A stretch of DNA of 37,855 nucleotides from Eubacterium sp. (GTDB lineage: Bacteria > Bacillota > Clostridia > Lachnospirales > Lachnospiraceae). The stretch spans positions 1 to 37,855 of the forward strand of contig JAGABX010000025.1 in NCBI GenBank assembly GCA_017614395.1. The letters are read 5' to 3'. Position 1 is the stretch's first letter. Every line of letters starts with the position of its first letter. A program made the position numbers and the translations under genes. Below the pieces are notes generated by a model, which saw nothing but the letters and a program-made list of their open reading frames with translations, was not told the DNA's origin and did no database searches. Shown here one piece after another: positions 28,803 through 37,089 of the stretch.

Positions 28803-29793
28803 CAAATCCCTCCTCTCTCCACAGCCCTGCAGCAAATGTTTTTTTCTCATTATCACGGAGCCACTCTCCGGGTGCGGTTTCCGCCAGTTCATCAATCCAT
28901 CGTGTCCATCCCGTCGGCATCACTGCGCGACTGATACTGTCAGTTGAATCGATTTTTTCAGTTTTGATATATTTTTTCCAACGCTCCAATGACTCATCCG
29001 GATCGTTTTCACGAATGATCAGGAGGAAACGCGTCACATAAGTAACCATCGGTACTGCCTCCCGAATATCATTAAACACGACTACAATATACGGAATATG
29101 ACAGTCCCCGTTCAGTCTTTCCAAAAAAAGCCTCCGATCGATATCGTTTATATCCCACAAATCCCTGTAATGTGCTACAGACGGGAGACGTACAGCCCCT
29201 CCGTAGGGCATTCCTGATTCCCTCACCAGCATGGAATAATTATCTCCCTCTATACGAAAAAACAACTCCCCCAGGCTATGCTTTTCAGTTGCCAAACCTC
29301 GCTCATAATAATGCGGAAAAGCATTCATATTTACATAGGCGCAATCACCGTATCCGGCCAATTCCTGAGTCAGCAGCGCTGCAGAAACCTCCGCCTCCTC
29401 ACCATAAGGGCTGAAAACAGCATAAATTCCCACAGGAGGAGCCCCCTGCTCCACATTTGTAACATCTGCTATCCCTATCTGTTTCATTATTTCCCTATGC
29501 ATCAAATCCGCGCAAATACAAAAACTGACCTGATGCTTTTTTTCATCGGATTCCTCGGTCAGGAGTATTCTGTGATCATACCCGTGAGAATCTCTCAGAC
29601 ATCCCTCCCTGTCATCGGTTATCCAATACATATTTTCTGTGCCGGCTTCCCGTTTTCTCCGTTGCCAAAAATCCTCTCTCTCCGTTACCCGTTCAAAACG
29701 TACACCCAGCTGTCTGTGTCCTGACATAAACCGCAGCATACGTCTCGCATATTCATCATCGCTCACATATAATATCAGTGTTTTTTCGATCAT
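28792..29793 (-). CDS. TadZ/CpaE-like protein without a P-loop
   Basis: A 333-residue protein in the position and shape of TadZ/CpaE: an N-terminal receiver-like domain (about 1-115: TLILYVSDDEYARRMLRFM) and a ParA/MinD-like domain. At the expected deviant Walker A (about residues 124-145) it reads VFSPYGEEAEVSAALLTQEL, with the hydrophobic frame kept but no GKT/GKS lysine. ATP binding is therefore doubtful. TadZ normally places the secretion complex in the cell. GAGGTGA precedes the ATG. Confidence 0.75.
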   Translation of the reverse strand: MIEKTLILYVSDDEYARRMLRFMSGHRQLGVRFERVTEREDFWQRRKREAGTENMYWITDDREGCLRDSHGYDHRILLTEESDEKKHQVSFCICADLMHREIMKQIGIADVTNVEQGAPPVGIYAVFSPYGEEAEVSAALLTQELAGYGDCAYVNMNAFPHYYERGLATEKHSLGELFFRIEGDNYSMLVRESGMPYGGAVRLPSVAHYRDLWDINDIDRRLFLERLNGDCHIPYIVVVFNDIREAVPMVTYVTRFLLIIRENDPDESLERWKKYIKTEKIDSTDSISRAVMPTGWTRWIDELAETAPGEWLRDNEKKTFAAGLWREEGFDGF

Positions 29794-29892
29794 TCTGTCA
29801 CCTCTATTCCCATTTAGTCTGATTCATATTTTGTTTGCTCAGAAATAAACCGTAATTGTTTTTGACGAATACCGGCCGTTTCTGAAATAGTT

Positions 29893-30402
29893 TTATTCAA
29901 AAAAAAGCGCGGCTGACAGCGTACCGAAACTGATGGCCACACCGAACGGGATTACGCCGTCGTCGCCGTCACTTTTTTTATCATAATATGGAATTACTTT
30001 TTGTCCGGAAATAACTGCATTAGTATAACTGCATAAATACTCAAAACGAGCCCTCAGGTTCCTGTGAACCAGCAGTTTAATTACTGATAAAAATGCTCCT
30101 GTCAACAGTGAAAAAAAGAGTACAAAAAACACACGCGGCAATCCGACAAATGCGCCGACCGCTGCCAGCAGTTTTCCGTCACCCGCACCGAACATACGAA
30201 ATCGATGGAGTAAATAAAATAGGAATAAAGGGACGATCATCCCTGTGAGCCAGGGCCACACACCGTTCAAACCCTGCAGCTCAAGATGCCTGATCAGGCC
30301 AATGATGATTCCGGAAACCGGGATCGCATTCGGGATCCGGTACCGGTAGAGATCAAAGAGGGACGCAGGCAGGAGAACGAGAAATAACAACTCGTTATCC
30401 AT
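29893..30402 (-). CDS. CpaA/TadV-type prepilin peptidase
   Basis: First gene of the tad operon. A 169-residue membrane aspartic protease with D17 in DLYRYRIPN and D75 in FGAGDGKLLAA, the two catalytic motifs of A24 prepilin peptidases in canonical form. It is expected to cleave the Flp pilin leader. A leader of about 110 bases lies between the promoter and this ATG, with GGGAG 9 bases before the start. The 99 bases to the next gene hold nothing recognisable. Confidence 0.9.
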   Translation of the reverse strand: MDNELLFLVLLPASLFDLYRYRIPNAIPVSGIIIGLIRHLELQGLNGVWPWLTGMIVPLFLFYLLHRFRMFGAGDGKLLAAVGAFVGLPRVFFVLFFSLLTGAFLSVIKLLVHRNLRARFEYLCSYTNAVISGQKVIPYYDKKSDGDDGVIPFGVAISFGTLSAALFFE

Positions 30403-30520
30403 ATCAAATTGCTCCCTGTTTCATCTGAAATCAGCTGTTTGTATCCGAAGTACAGATATTAGTTTTATATAGAATAATAACCGGAATATTTACTGTCGAA
30501 TACTGTTCTGTTGTGCTGTT

Positions 30521-30550
30521 ATTATAACACAAAAATACCCCCCGTGTCAA
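30521..30550 (-). promoter_or_regulatory. Promoter of the tad operon
   Basis: Minus-strand TTGACA (30545-30550), an 18-base spacer, TATAAT (30521-30526): both boxes match consensus exactly. The -35 box and spacer lie within the right arm and T-run of the flagellar terminator. No riboswitch pattern was seen in the leader that follows. Confidence 0.8.
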
Positions 30551-30600
30551 TAATCATTCAGACATCAAAAGATGTCATTCAGACATTCCCACACGGGAGG
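30531..30600 (-). terminator. Terminator of the flagellin-fliS unit, with nested hairpin
   Basis: The outer stem pairs CCCGTGT (30541-30547) with ACACGGG (30591-30597). On the minus strand GGGTATTTTTGTG follows. Inside sits a perfect hairpin, GACATC-AAAA-GATGTC (30561-30576), and a 12-base direct repeat TCATTCAGACAT (30554-30565 and 30575-30586). The region overlaps the tad promoter. Confidence 0.7.
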
Positions 30601-30622
30601 CATTACGATAAGTATCAAAATC

Positions 30623-31105
30623 CTACGCCTTAAATCCTCGGTTCGGATTGACACCGACACCGATTGTTTCTCTTAAATCCGATCCCGGTCCGTAGGTCAG
30701 ACCGGCCACGATTGTCTGAGTATTCTTCATCAGAGGTTCAGACTTATCCTGTTTGGCAACCTCCCTGAAAGAAGGAAGCAGTCCCTCGAGGATATTTATC
30801 GTGTGATCGAACCTTTCCGGATCCCTGTATGCTATGCCCTGGCAGAGCTCACGGTATCCGAATATATATAGTTGTCTGAGGTAAGTTGAAATGTTGTAAT
30901 GCATGTCCAGAGCGAACATCAACTCCTGGATCATGCCCTTTGCCCGTTCGATCTCATGACGGGCATCGGCAAGAGCACCGGCCTCGAGGGCTTCCTTCCC
31001 TTCCTTTATCGAGGCCAGTGCGATTTCATAGATAACAACAACCAACTCACTTCGATTGGCCTGTGTTACGCGTGTTGAAAACGCCTGAAGAGTTTCTTTA
31101 TCCAT
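30623..31105 (-). CDS. fliS: Flagellar chaperone FliS
   Basis: Cytoplasmic chaperone that binds the flagellin C-terminus before export. The 160 residues are almost all helical, with the FliS pattern (AFSTRVTQANRSELVVVIYE, AKGMIQELMFALDMHYNIST, LRQLYIFGY). A C-terminal extension of about 30 residues beyond the usual 130 reads NTQTIVAGLTYGPG and continues. It begins 16 bases after the flagellin stop. Confidence 0.9.
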   Translation of the reverse strand: MDKETLQAFSTRVTQANRSELVVVIYEIALASIKEGKEALEAGALADARHEIERAKGMIQELMFALDMHYNISTYLRQLYIFGYRELCQGIAYRDPERFDHTINILEGLLPSFREVAKQDKSEPLMKNTQTIVAGLTYGPGSDLRETIGVGVNPNRGFKA

Positions 31106-31121
31106 ATGTTATGTCCCCCGA

Positions 31122-32573
31122 TTATCCCTGCAGCATCTGCAAGATCGTCTGCGGCTGGTTATTGGCTTGCGAAAGCATGGAGACACCGGCCTGCACGAGC
31201 ACCTGATACTGGGTGTAGGCGGTCATTTCCTCACTCATGTCGACATCCTCGATACGTGAGCATGCCTCTGTCAGGTTCTGACTGATTTCGTCCACACTGG
31301 CAACCGCATGCTCCAAACGGTTCTGGTACGCACCGAGCTTGGAACGAATGGTAGTTACCTGTGTGACAGCTAAATCAAAAGCTGTGATAGCCTCCTGCGC
31401 GCCCTCGCCCGTACACACATTGCAGTGCACAATATCCAATGATTTGCAGTTTACCGGCGGAACCGACATGTCGATCGTCTGACCCTCGTTCGCGCCAATC
31501 TGAATAGCTACATAGCCGGCATCCAACATTGTCACCGTCGCCGTAGTCGGCATACCGGCAGTCCATGAATCCGCATCAAAAACCATTTCAAATCCGGCGC
31601 GATCCGTCACAGTGATCCTTCCACCATCTACGAAAGCCGTTGCTGTGCCGGAAAAACCGGAGGATGTATCTAACGACACCTGCACATCCTTGCCCTGCCC
31701 GTAAGTACGAAAATCGCTAGTCACAGAATCATATGGTATTCCGAATTTTGAAGCCAATACACTATTGCTGGTCATAACCGTTATTCTTTTACTGCTACCG
31801 GTTATTTCCTCTCCGGAATTCGTCTTGGTCGTAAACTGCAGAGTCTCATTATAATTGAATGCGTTTCCTGACACCGTGCTCACCTCTATATTCATATACC
31901 CACAGGTGTCACGAATTTTTGAAAAAGCCTCCTCATAGGTAATACCCTCAGGGAGTTCTATAGATATATCGTTGATCGAAATGGATCCGGCCGGACTAAC
32001 AATCTCATTACGGTAACAAGTAACCGGTTGCGTGGTTGCTCTTGCAGGAGAGGACTCTCCGCTCAGCGTCATGGTATAGGATGTCAGTTTTACTTCATCC
32101 GATGCAGAAATCAGCTTGACACCTATGTTACTCGAGGATGACTGTCTCGTACAGGTACCATCCAGCACCGTCATCGTATTAAACTCCGTATCACGGGAAA
32201 TTCGGTCGATTTCCGTCTTGAGCTGATCTATTTCCTGCTGGATAGCCACACGATCCTCGATCGTCGTCGTACCGATGTTGGCCGCCTGCACGCTCAACTC
32301 ACGGCAACGCTGCAGCATCTCCTCGACCTCGTTCAACGCACCCTCTGTAGTCTGGATGAACGAAATTCCATCCGAACCGTTATCAGATGCACGCATAAGT
32401 CCTCTGATCTGCGCGTGCATTTTGTGGGAAATTGCCATACCTGCCGCATCATCAGCAGCCTTAACAATCCGATAACCACTGGAAAGACGATTTGTAGATT
32501 GCGTCAGCCTGCGCTGAACCGCATTAAGATTGAAATTAGCTCTCTGTGCCTCAATATTGTTGTTTACCTTCAT
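31122..32573 (-). CDS. fliC: Flagellin
   Basis: Filament subunit, 483 residues. The conserved D0/D1 ends are clear: NAVQRRLTQSTNRLSSGYRI and DDAAGMAISHKMHAQIRGL at the N-terminus, and TTIRSKLGAYQNRLEHAVAS with SMLSQANNQPQTILQMLQ at the C-terminus. The middle (about 145-390) is a variable surface domain with several cysteines (for example NCKSLDIVHCNVC), uncommon in flagellins. A strong AAGGAG precedes the ATG. There is no signal peptide, as expected for export through the flagellar channel. Confidence 0.97.
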   Translation of the reverse strand: MKVNNNIEAQRANFNLNAVQRRLTQSTNRLSSGYRIVKAADDAAGMAISHKMHAQIRGLMRASDNGSDGISFIQTTEGALNEVEEMLQRCRELSVQAANIGTTTIEDRVAIQQEIDQLKTEIDRISRDTEFNTMTVLDGTCTRQSSSSNIGVKLISASDEVKLTSYTMTLSGESSPARATTQPVTCYRNEIVSPAGSISINDISIELPEGITYEEAFSKIRDTCGYMNIEVSTVSGNAFNYNETLQFTTKTNSGEEITGSSKRITVMTSNSVLASKFGIPYDSVTSDFRTYGQGKDVQVSLDTSSGFSGTATAFVDGGRITVTDRAGFEMVFDADSWTAGMPTTATVTMLDAGYVAIQIGANEGQTIDMSVPPVNCKSLDIVHCNVCTGEGAQEAITAFDLAVTQVTTIRSKLGAYQNRLEHAVASVDEISQNLTEACSRIEDVDMSEEMTAYTQYQVLVQAGVSMLSQANNQPQTILQMLQG

Positions 32574-32644
32574 ATCATGATCTCCTTTCGTAGACCGCCC
32601 CGCCCTGCTGCATGATAGTCACTCCTACGACAATCCTTGCAATT
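32574..32644 (-). promoter_or_regulatory. Flagellin leader with GGA hairpins and a possible micro-ORF
   Basis: This 71-base gap holds three AGGA motifs in the minus strand. One lies in a possible loop GTC-GTAGGAGT-GAC; another, the flagellin ribosome site, lies on GGTCT-ACGAAAGG-AGATC. This layout recalls the CsrA sites in the Bacillus hag leader. A 12-codon frame (ATG at 32611-32613, stop 32575-32577) has its own AGGAG 8 bases upstream and ends beside the flagellin start. Both readings are tentative. No sigma-28 box was found here. Confidence 0.4.
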
Positions 32645-35600
32645 TCAACGGCTGCGGATGCTCTGCAAAAAGCATTTTGCCACCTTATACAAATCCTGGT
32701 TTTTTGCGCCATCCGTGGCATTTCCTACCAAAAGAGAATTTCTGTTTCCCTGCAACAGACGGTTACCATCCGTGGTAAAACCGTTCTCTGTCAAACGTTG
32801 TTCCAAACTCGACAGCATCGACTGATAGGCCTCGATGCTCTCCGACTGTTCCGCCGTGATGAACCCGTTCACCCGCGTTCCGGAAACCTTGAATGTCGCC
32901 TGCAGACGTCCCAACTCATCGTTGTCAGCAGTGATTTCCACAGTTCCCTTCTCATTCCCACGCCCATCACGTACTGTAACATGACAATCGAGAATGCCCT
33001 GTTCCGTCATCAGCGGAACTTCGTATGACTGATACCGTCGAACCGCGTGATAGAACGAGATATGTCCCGCCATCCGTGTCAGCTCTCCGATCCGGTCATA
33101 AGATATATCGTCAGATTCCTTCATCTCCGCAAGTGCCTCGCGGTGAGTTTTTTCAATCTTTTCAAAAATCCCATCCAACTCATCCGGCTCATCAAACCGA
33201 TCAACGACTTCCCCGGACTCCTCCTCAGTCCACAGATCCCTCACTCCCGTCATCTGCCGACGGACAAAATCATTTGCAGACATCACATTCCTGATGGTCT
33301 CAGGTATATCCGTTTCCGAGAAAAAGTTTACGCCGAGAGCCTCCCTCTCCTCCAGTGCCTGACGCACCCGTTCAGCCATCTCATCATAATACGGCATCAT
33401 CTCCGCATCCGTCTCGCCGCTGTCCTCGCACAGATCAAACAATTCCTCAGGTGTCATATCCTCCAGTTCATCCGAACGCTCATGCATGCTTCGGGGTGAC
33501 AGAGCAGCCTTTAATGCCGGTGCCTCACTGACCGTAAACGCTGACATTATCTGCGCATCTATGGAAGTGTTCTTTTTAGTTATTTCGACAGCCCCCGCCT
33601 CATCGGATATGGCAGCATCTACATGCCCCCGCCGACGGGTACGCGTCGCATCGAGCATGTTTTTCAATGTCAGCTCGCGTCCCTCGCCTACCAGCTGCCC
33701 GATCACGGCTCCATCGCTTTTTTCAATTTTATCTAATAAACGGTAAATCCCGATCATGGACTCGCGTTCCTCCGGCGCGATATCACGCTGTTTATCCAGT
33801 TTCCATAAAAAGCGCGAGAAAGCAATGTCCTCCGTGTCAACCTCTCCGCGGATTCGCGTTACCTCCTCCTCTAACTCGGGAAGAGACATATTTAACGGGT
33901 TCAGCTTTTCCTCGATCATGCGTTTTACCACCTGGGGTTTCAACGCATTCATCAAATTATTCACGCGATTATCATAGGTTTTCATCTCAGTCACGGACTC
34001 GGCCGTAATCTCCATGCGGTTGTACCCGAGTATACGAACAGCGCGTTCGTTTTCCGCAGTCTTCGGAAGTCCGAGCTCGTCGAGCATTCCGTCAAGATGT
34101 TTAAATGCCTTTCGGATAGAATCCCCGAGGTCGGATCTTACCTGTGTGCCAACCGCTTCATATGTATCTGTCAGTGATTTAAAAAGTTCACGCTGTACCG
34201 GCATACGACCGGTCTTTCCGTCTTCAGTCCCACCGATTTCTCCTGCGCCTGTCACGCCATCAGTCCTTACAGCGACACCTGCTCCGGCGTACCTGTCTGT
34301 TCCATCGCCCCGCAGCGTCCCGTAACCTGCCGCCAGCGCCTGTCCCTCCGCTGCCATGCTCTGCAGGGTAACGGTCTGCCTGCTCTCAAACGTATATGAA
34401 AGCAGTTCTACGGGAGAAGCCAGTACCGCTCCGGCCGCATCTATCGTTCCGGTCAACAGTCTGCGATTTGCATCTGTCGGTTCCAGAGAGGTTTCCGCGA
34501 GGATAGCATCCTGTGCTTCTTTTTCTATTGCGCGAAGTCCCTCAACCATTTCCTCAAGATTGTTTATGTCTATTGAAATTCCGAGTTTGGTCATTTCACG
34601 GGCCGAGGATATCGTCATCGTGAGACGGATTTCCTCCAGCCTACGCCTTGCTGTTTCCAGAGACTCCCGTTCAGGATATGCTAAACGAAGCGAACGATCA
34701 TCCGTTGATACGAGACGATCAACCAGATCACTTACCTCTGTCCGGCTCAGATTCGACAGATCCGCGCCCTCGGCAAATACTCCGTCCTCCATCTCGCTGA
34801 CAATCCGGTTCAACAACGTCTCCGGATCCATGTCACGAAGTTCGGAAATGGTATCTATCCGGTTTATGTTCTCTCCCGTTACCGGAAGGTCGTTCTGATA
34901 GAGCCATCTCGCAGTATCAAATGCTTTTTCATCTGCATCCTTGTTCAGGGCGAGGCGATCCGCAATCTGCGGACGGATCTCATCGAATCCATCGGGGCGG
35001 TTCATATCAGGTCTGGCAAGGGTATCTGGCTCCTCCGACTGTATGTTGTTTGCTTTTTCCCGTGCCGAAGCACCGCCAGACTGCCCTGACTCTTCGTTGC
35101 CGTTTTTTCCCATTATGGCCGCACCCGATCCATAAAGGCTGTCCTGAATTGATTTGGGTGTAACAGCAGTTTCATTCGCAACCAAATAACGCAACGACGC
35201 GTCATCAAACGAATTAACGCCGTTTGCCATATCATATGCTTTTTTCAATTCACCCGGGGTAGTCTCCCGAATCGGGAGCTCCGAACCAGCCAGCGCCTGA
35301 CTCATCTGCGCGATCAACTGCGCTGATGCTGCTATCTCCTCAGATTTTTCACGAACCTGTTCCTCAACCTCATGAATTTTCTCCGCCTCTGCTGATGCAG
35401 CATCCTGTTTTGCGGCACGCTGCTCCTTCACTCGAACGAGAGCGCGCTCCAGTGATGAGGCAACATACTCCTCGAGAGGCGTCCCCTCCTCTGAGAGATC
35501 ATGCGCATCCTCACCGGTCATGCACTGAGATATGAAATTTGCCGGATCCATGACATCCAAATCCGAATTTATTTCCTTTACATTCAGCTGTCTTGCGACC

Positions 35601-35782
35601 TCCTCGGCATAAGTGCCGGTTGTCATCTGCTGTTTGTTATTCCCAAAATCTGCCTTAACAATACTATCCGTAGTTCCGGCGCTGAGTTTCTCAGCACCCC
35701 TGCCGTCCGTGGCAGCTGATACCGGCGTGTTGCCTGCCGGCGCATTAGCAGCGAGGGAATGCGGGTCCATTTTTATAACCAT
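32645..35782 (-). CDS. Large flagellar-cluster protein (DUF6240-like)
   Basis: A soluble, acidic 1045-residue protein without signal peptide or membrane helices, rich in Glu, Arg, Ala and predicted helix. It matches the DUF6240 proteins found in Lachnospiraceae flagellar clusters. The last ~110 residues (YEVPLMTEQGILDCHVTVRD, then VEITADNDELGRLQATFKVS and INGF-like TRVNGFITAEQSESIEAY) resemble in pattern the hook-length-control domain of FliK: short beta strands, then a helix with an Lxx-L-xxxGF ending. That relation is inference. It is read from a sigma-D promoter and precedes flagellin. GAGG lies 7 bases before the ATG. Confidence 0.75.
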   Translation of the reverse strand: MVIKMDPHSLAANAPAGNTPVSAATDGRGAEKLSAGTTDSIVKADFGNNKQQMTTGTYAEEVARQLNVKEINSDLDVMDPANFISQCMTGEDAHDLSEEGTPLEEYVASSLERALVRVKEQRAAKQDAASAEAEKIHEVEEQVREKSEEIAASAQLIAQMSQALAGSELPIRETTPGELKKAYDMANGVNSFDDASLRYLVANETAVTPKSIQDSLYGSGAAIMGKNGNEESGQSGGASAREKANNIQSEEPDTLARPDMNRPDGFDEIRPQIADRLALNKDADEKAFDTARWLYQNDLPVTGENINRIDTISELRDMDPETLLNRIVSEMEDGVFAEGADLSNLSRTEVSDLVDRLVSTDDRSLRLAYPERESLETARRRLEEIRLTMTISSAREMTKLGISIDINNLEEMVEGLRAIEKEAQDAILAETSLEPTDANRRLLTGTIDAAGAVLASPVELLSYTFESRQTVTLQSMAAEGQALAAGYGTLRGDGTDRYAGAGVAVRTDGVTGAGEIGGTEDGKTGRMPVQRELFKSLTDTYEAVGTQVRSDLGDSIRKAFKHLDGMLDELGLPKTAENERAVRILGYNRMEITAESVTEMKTYDNRVNNLMNALKPQVVKRMIEEKLNPLNMSLPELEEEVTRIRGEVDTEDIAFSRFLWKLDKQRDIAPEERESMIGIYRLLDKIEKSDGAVIGQLVGEGRELTLKNMLDATRTRRRGHVDAAISDEAGAVEITKKNTSIDAQIMSAFTVSEAPALKAALSPRSMHERSDELEDMTPEELFDLCEDSGETDAEMMPYYDEMAERVRQALEEREALGVNFFSETDIPETIRNVMSANDFVRRQMTGVRDLWTEEESGEVVDRFDEPDELDGIFEKIEKTHREALAEMKESDDISYDRIGELTRMAGHISFYHAVRRYQSYEVPLMTEQGILDCHVTVRDGRGNEKGTVEITADNDELGRLQATFKVSGTRVNGFITAEQSESIEAYQSMLSSLEQRLTENGFTTDGNRLLQGNRNSLLVGNATDGAKNQDLYKVAKCFLQSIRSR

Positions 35783-35831
35783 GTCGCATCCTCACTTTCT
35801 AAAATAACGTAAAAAAATTCCTGCACAATAA

Positions 35832-35859
35832 ATATCGGCCGGAATTCCTTTTTTCTTTA
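35832..35859 (-). promoter_or_regulatory. Sigma-D (sigma-28) flagellar promoter
   Basis: On the minus strand TAAA (35856-35859), 16 bases, GCCGATAT (35832-35839). The -10 part equals the Bacillus SigD consensus GCCGATAT. It lies 50 bases before the DUF6240-like ATG and 15 bases after the HD-GYP stop codon, and probably also drives flagellin and fliS. Confidence 0.8.
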
Positions 35860-35873
35860 ATTTTACAATATTA

Positions 35874-37007
35874 TCACAATGGCCCCAACGGAGCAAACTG
35901 ATCGAGCAGATCGTGATCCAGCTGGATTCGATTGTCCATTGTCTTCATCACATCGATGATCTTGACTTTCGAGCCAACTGACGGAACCGACAGATCATAC
36001 ATAGTATTGCTGCGGAACTCAATCACCATCGGCTCAAAAATTGCATCGTCGTTACCGCGTATAACCAAACCTTTTTCAACACGCTCTACCTCTTCACCGG
36101 TGATCGATGTCTCGTTAACCAGCAATTCGACGCATACACCCGGGAACAGAATATTGATTGCCTTGATCAGCGCATTCACGATCATGGGATCATATTTATC
36201 CTCATTGTCGAGGAGATGCCGGATCGCAAGCACCTCAGATGTAGGCTCGGTTTCCGATTTCATCGCGGTCATTCTGTCATATGTATCTGCGACATGCAGT
36301 ATATTCGCATTAACGTTCATCTTCAACGCCTCCGGCAACTCATCACCCGTGCCTTCGCGCACATAGATCTCCTGCATCTGGGTTATCAGCTTCTGTATAT
36401 CCTCATCTAAAGCTCCATATGATCTCAATATCTCATCCGTATTGGATTTAATGACCTTTCTGACCTCCGGATCAACCTCCGCGCCGTCCGGAACCTCCTT
36501 CAGGCGGGTAACTCCGATGTCATGCAGCACCGCCGCCTTCACTATGGAATTCAGTCTGCCGCCCTTGACTCCGAGCTGTCCTGCGATCAGCGCCGAAAGT
36601 ATCGCCACATTGAGCACATGCTTGTATACAAAGTCCTCACTGGAACGCAGGCTCTGCACAAAATTGATCTTGTGATCCAGCGTACCGTAGTTTTTGATAA
36701 CAAGAGAACACAGCCAATCGAGTCCCTTGTCCTTTTTCCCCATGGCGATGAGATCGAGATCCTCGCGGATAGAGAATACCGCCATGGTCTGGAAACGCTC
36801 AAAATTGATATCATCATCCGTCATCGGCGGCACCGGTTCCGCCGGCTCAAGTATATAAAGTCCCATCAGGTTGAAGTTTTTGATGCCGTAGATTGCCTGC
36901 ATGGTCAGTTTCGTGTCACGGTCATAGAGCAACACTCCGTTTTTGTTGTAAATCGGTTTTCCAAGACGCATGCCCGGTTTCAGATCGTCTACCTTTACGA
37001 ATAGCAT
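35874..37007 (-). CDS. HD-GYP-like protein with degenerate signature
   Basis: The 377-residue protein has an N-terminal domain without membrane helices (DLKPGMRLGKPIYNKNGVLL, common in HD-GYP proteins), an HD domain (H130, H162-D163 in VLHDIGV, D241 in VADTYDRMTA), and a C-terminal PilZ-like or beta segment (about 300-360). Active HD-GYP enzymes hydrolyse cyclic di-GMP. Here HDxGK is HDIGV, the HHE motif is replaced by QMQE (210-213) and GYP by ELP (223-225), and the His after HD is missing. Activity is therefore doubtful; a binding or regulatory role near the flagellar genes is inferred. GGGGG precedes the ATG. Confidence 0.8.
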   Translation of the reverse strand: MLFVKVDDLKPGMRLGKPIYNKNGVLLYDRDTKLTMQAIYGIKNFNLMGLYILEPAEPVPPMTDDDINFERFQTMAVFSIREDLDLIAMGKKDKGLDWLCSLVIKNYGTLDHKINFVQSLRSSEDFVYKHVLNVAILSALIAGQLGVKGGRLNSIVKAAVLHDIGVTRLKEVPDGAEVDPEVRKVIKSNTDEILRSYGALDEDIQKLITQMQEIYVREGTGDELPEALKMNVNANILHVADTYDRMTAMKSETEPTSEVLAIRHLLDNEDKYDPMIVNALIKAINILFPGVCVELLVNETSITGEEVERVEKGLVIRGNDDAIFEPMVIEFRSNTMYDLSVPSVGSKVKIIDVMKTMDNRIQLDHDLLDQFAPLGPL

Positions 37008-37060
37008 AAAATCCCCCTTTTCTGATCCGTTATTGTTTCCTATTAAAATGAAACCTGTTC

Positions 37061-37089
37061 TTGATTTTTTCCACTACATAGTATATAAT
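37061..37089 (+). promoter_or_regulatory. Promoter of the subtilisin-like protease
   Basis: TTGATT (37061-37066), 17 bases, TATAAT (37084-37089), on the plus strand, giving a leader of about 60 bases. Its -10 box overlaps that of the divergent HD-GYP promoter by five bases. Confidence 0.7.

Noticed and set aside
30403..30520. Cyclic di-GMP riboswitch in the tad operon leader
   Set aside because: The core motifs of the GGDEF-associated riboswitch are not present and no strong fold is visible.
34356..34898. Open frame of 180 codons on the plus strand, Ser/Arg-rich
   Set aside because: It is the shadow of the DUF6240-like gene on the other strand; its composition reflects antisense reading.
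35783..35873. Terminator after the HD-GYP-like gene
   Set aside because: The GGAATT/AATTCC pairing before a T-run is only six bases with a long loop, and the same bases form the sigma-D promoter.
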